NCBI GenBank assembly: GCA_015485245.1
Contig: WFTY01000093.1
Coordinates: forward strand, 1 to 7,081
Reading direction: 5' to 3'
DNA: 7,081 nucleotides
DNA from: Anaerolineales bacterium
GTDB taxonomy: Bacteria; Chloroflexota; Anaerolineae; Anaerolineales; UBA11858
A program made the position numbers and the translations under genes. The notes under the pieces were generated by a model. It did no database searches, was not told where the DNA came from, and saw only the letters and a list, made by a program, of their open reading frames with translations. This document shows positions 5,247-7,081 of the stretch, one piece after another (positions within the stretch are counted from its first letter, which is position 1; each line of letters begins with the position of its first letter).

Positions 5247-6521
5247 TCAAGGGCCGGCGACGGCGATGCCCAGTCGGTCGGGGTGCAGGTAGCGGCGGGC
5301 GGTTGAAAGCACGTCTTCCGGTGTGACGGTACGCACCAGGTCGGCATAACGGAGATAGTAATCCAAACCCAGGTCGTAACGCTCCAGGTTGACCAGCGCA
5401 CTGGCGACGCCGCCGTTGGATTCCAGCGCCAGCGGCAACCTCCCGATGAAGTTGGCCTGGCTGTCGGCCAGTTCGTTTGCCTCTACCGGTTGGCTCACAA
5501 AGCGAGCGATCTCGGCGCGGATCAAGTCGATGGCCTTGTCCACGTTGGCCGGGTTGACCCCGGCGCTGACCGACCACGGGCCGGGGCCGATGCCCGCGCT
5601 CAACGAGCTGTAAGCGTAGTAGGCCAGCCCGGCGCGCTCGCGCACCGCGTCGCCGATGCGCCCCATCATGCCGAACTGCCCCAGCACGCTGTTTCCCAGC
5701 GCGGCGGCGAAGAAATCGGGGTCTTTGCGGCGCGGGCCGGCGGCCCCCATGACGATATCGGCCTGTACCTTGCCAGGAATGTGCACTTCGCGGCGTTCTT
5801 CTTTTTCCAGAGAAGCCACAGGCGGCAGTTCAGGAGGGGCGGGCTGCTTGGGGTTGCTCCAGTCTCCCAGGGCGGCGCGCACGCCCTCCACGGCGGCCTC
5901 GGGGGTCACTGCCCCGGCGATGGCGATCACCATCCCGCGTGGCCCGTAGTGACGGGCGTGATACGCGACCAGGTCCTCGCGGGTGATCGCTTGAACCGTC
6001 TCTGGCCAGCCGTCTTCGGGTCGGCTGTAGGGGTGGTTTGCATAAATGATCTGATCGAAGGTCAGCGAGGCCATGTCGCTGGTGTCCTGCGAGCGCAGGG
6101 TGAGGCCGGTGAGCAATTGGGCGCGCAGGCGTTCCACCTGTTTTTGGGGGAAAACGGGCTGGCGCAGGCTCTCGGCGAGCAGTTCAAGCAGCAGGGGCAG
6201 GTCTTCGGCCAGCGCCTTGCCGCCGAAGCCGGTGGTGTGCGTGGCGCTGTTGAATCCCAGGCTGGCGCCGGCGCTTTCCAGGGCGTCGAAAATGGCCTGA
6301 AAATCGCGCTGCGCCGTGCCGCGCATCAGCGCCGAGGCGACGAAGTCGGCCAGCCCCAGTTTCTCGTCCGGGTCGTAGAGCGCTCCGGCGTGCAGGTAGC
6401 CGTTCAGCGCCACCGAGGGGCTGTTGAAGTTGGAGCGCACTAGCACCACGATGCCGTTGGGCAGCTCGACGCGGGTGATGTCTTCCGGGCCGGGCAGGGA
6501 GGAATGCGTTGGATGCTTCAT
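5247..6521 (-). CDS. M16 family peptidase-like protein, probable non-catalytic subunit
   Basis: This 424-residue protein has the two-domain layout of the insulinase/mitochondrial-processing-peptidase (M16B) family. The N-terminal half starts with VELPNGIVVLVRSN (18-31), the family's opening strand. Where active members have G-x-A-HFLEH in front of a K/RGT, this protein reads GLADFVASALMRGT (56-69), so all three HxxEH residues are replaced (Asp59, Ala62, Ser63). The downstream helix (about 128-146) also has no obvious zinc-ligand Glu. The C-terminal half keeps VRERAGLAYYAYS (293-305), whose Arg294 and Tyr301 match the Arg/Tyr pair typical of the non-catalytic partner in two-gene M16B enzymes. 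It probably pairs with the product of the overlapping upstream gene. ATG 6521 overlaps the upstream TGA (ATGA), and AAGGAGG lies seven bases before it, so the two are translationally coupled. No signal peptide is seen. The family is certain; the role is inferred. Confidence 0.93.
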   Translation of the reverse strand: MKHPTHSSLPGPEDITRVELPNGIVVLVRSNFNSPSVALNGYLHAGALYDPDEKLGLADFVASALMRGTAQRDFQAIFDALESAGASLGFNSATHTTGFGGKALAEDLPLLLELLAESLRQPVFPQKQVERLRAQLLTGLTLRSQDTSDMASLTFDQIIYANHPYSRPEDGWPETVQAITREDLVAYHARHYGPRGMVIAIAGAVTPEAAVEGVRAALGDWSNPKQPAPPELPPVASLEKEERREVHIPGKVQADIVMGAAGPRRKDPDFFAAALGNSVLGQFGMMGRIGDAVRERAGLAYYAYSSLSAGIGPGPWSVSAGVNPANVDKAIDLIRAEIARFVSQPVEANELADSQANFIGRLPLALESNGGVASALVNLERYDLGLDYYLRYADLVRTVTPEDVLSTARRYLHPDRLGIAVAGP

Positions 6522-7081
6522 GCGGCGGCCTCCTTGGTTTTCCCGTTAGCGGGGAGGTAGGTTCCCACCACGCGCTTCTGAGGCAGCAGGTACGTCTGGG
6601 CGATGCGCTGCACCTCTTCGGGCGTGACCGCGGCCAGGCGGTCGAGGTAGCTGGTGAACCAGCGGTAGGAGGCGAACATCTCGGTGAACCCCATCCAAAA
6701 GGCCTGGTTGGTGATGCTCTCCGATCCGTAGGCGAAGAGCGCGCGCGCCTGCTTGACGGCGCGCGCCACCGCCTGCTGCGCTGGCGGGGTGTCCTGTAGC
6801 CGGTGGATTTCGTCATCCAGCGCGGCGAGGAGCGCCTCTGCTTGTCTCTCGGGGCGAAGCGTGATGGTGATGCGGTAGCCGAAGGGGTCGATGGTGGCTG
6901 GCAGGCTGCCGTGCACGCTGACGGCCAGATCGCCCTCCACCAGGCGGCGGTACAGGCGCGAGGTCTTGTTGGAGATGCCTCCGCCGAACATGTTCAGCCC
7001 GGTGGGGCCGGTGAGTAGGCTATCGAGCACCAGGAAGGGGAAGAAATCGGGGTGTTCTGCCTGCGGCGTGCGGTAAAAGAC
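6518..7081 (-). CDS. M16 family peptidase, C-terminal part (5' end outside window)
   Basis: The frame is open from the right edge, giving 187 residues of the C-terminal half of an M16 peptidase. Reading begins VFYRTPQAEHPDFFPFLVLD, which matches the start of the last beta-alpha unit of the family. LNMFGGGISNKTSRLYRRLVEGDLA follows, including the SRLYR-LVE signature, and the chain ends with a helix rich in Leu and Glu (AAVTPEEVQRIAQTYL) and a strand (RVVGTYLPAN). A GTG at 7028-7030 is not the start, because homology continues upstream of it. The N-terminal domain, where an HxxEH zinc site would be, lies outside the window. The visible part resembles catalytic subunits, so it is the likely active partner of the next gene, with which it overlaps by four bases. 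That it is catalytic is inference. Confidence 0.92.
   Translation of the reverse strand, partial: VFYRTPQAEHPDFFPFLVLDSLLTGPTGLNMFGGGISNKTSRLYRRLVEGDLAVSVHGSLPATIDPFGYRITITLRPERQAEALLAALDDEIHRLQDTPPAQQAVARAVKQARALFAYGSESITNQAFWMGFTEMFASYRWFTSYLDRLAAVTPEEVQRIAQTYLLPQKRVVGTYLPANGKTKEAAA
6529..6535 (-). promoter_or_regulatory. Shine-Dalgarno sequence inside the upstream M16 gene
   Basis: AAGGAGG on the minus strand sits seven bases before ATG 6521, within the last codons of the upstream M16 gene. It confirms the start of the second M16 gene and fits reinitiation at the ATGA overlap. Confidence 0.8.

Noticed and set aside
5141..5401. 87-codon N-terminal extension of acpS in the same open frame
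   Set aside because: It overlaps the M16 C-terminus and shows no AcpS homology. ATG 5140 puts the metal-binding Asp at its usual position 8.
5490..6443. Open frame of 317 codons on the plus strand opposite the M16 gene
   Set aside because: It is an antisense shadow; the His/Gly/Ala-rich translation matches nothing, while the minus strand encodes a clear M16 protein.

Overview
This 7.1 kb window is an ordinary, densely coded stretch of a moderately GC-rich bacterial chromosome. It holds seven protein genes, two of them cut by the window edges, and no RNA gene, mobile element or CRISPR array. A monoderm-like lineage such as Chloroflexota (Anaerolineae-type) is my best guess, from the gene repertoire and the style of the proteins. 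No marker gene in the window settles this, so the taxonomy is a weak inference.

Plus strand, left part: the 3' end of a cyclophilin-type peptidyl-prolyl isomerase (to 355) is followed directly by a GC-rich hairpin. Next comes a promoter-like sequence with a perfect TATAAT, then a DedA-family membrane protein (476-1129). A textbook intrinsic terminator (1161-1189) lies between dedA and an EamA/DMT-type transporter. I start the transporter at 1190, because the longer reading from 1151 would run through the terminator.

Minus strand, right part: from the right edge leftwards there are two overlapping M16 (insulinase/processing-peptidase) genes, the first truncated by the edge, then holo-ACP synthase (acpS, 5140-4778), then a membrane-anchored penicillin-acylase-family Ntn hydrolase (4684-2165). 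The M16 pair overlaps by ATGA and looks like a heterodimer in which the fully visible subunit has lost its zinc site. The acylase converges on the transporter, and a 10-bp GC-rich hairpin (2113-2149) sits between the two stops.

The genes do not form one recognisable pathway. DedA (lipid carrier recycling), the acylase and the M16 proteins suggest cell-envelope and proteolytic functions. AcpS serves fatty-acid or polyketide carrier proteins. The points most worth a second look are the terminator nested in the transporter's 5' region, a G-quadruplex-type motif in front of the acylase, the degenerate M16 subunit, the acylase's four cysteines in two pairs, and an inverted repeat upstream of acpS. 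I see no convincing undescribed system here.
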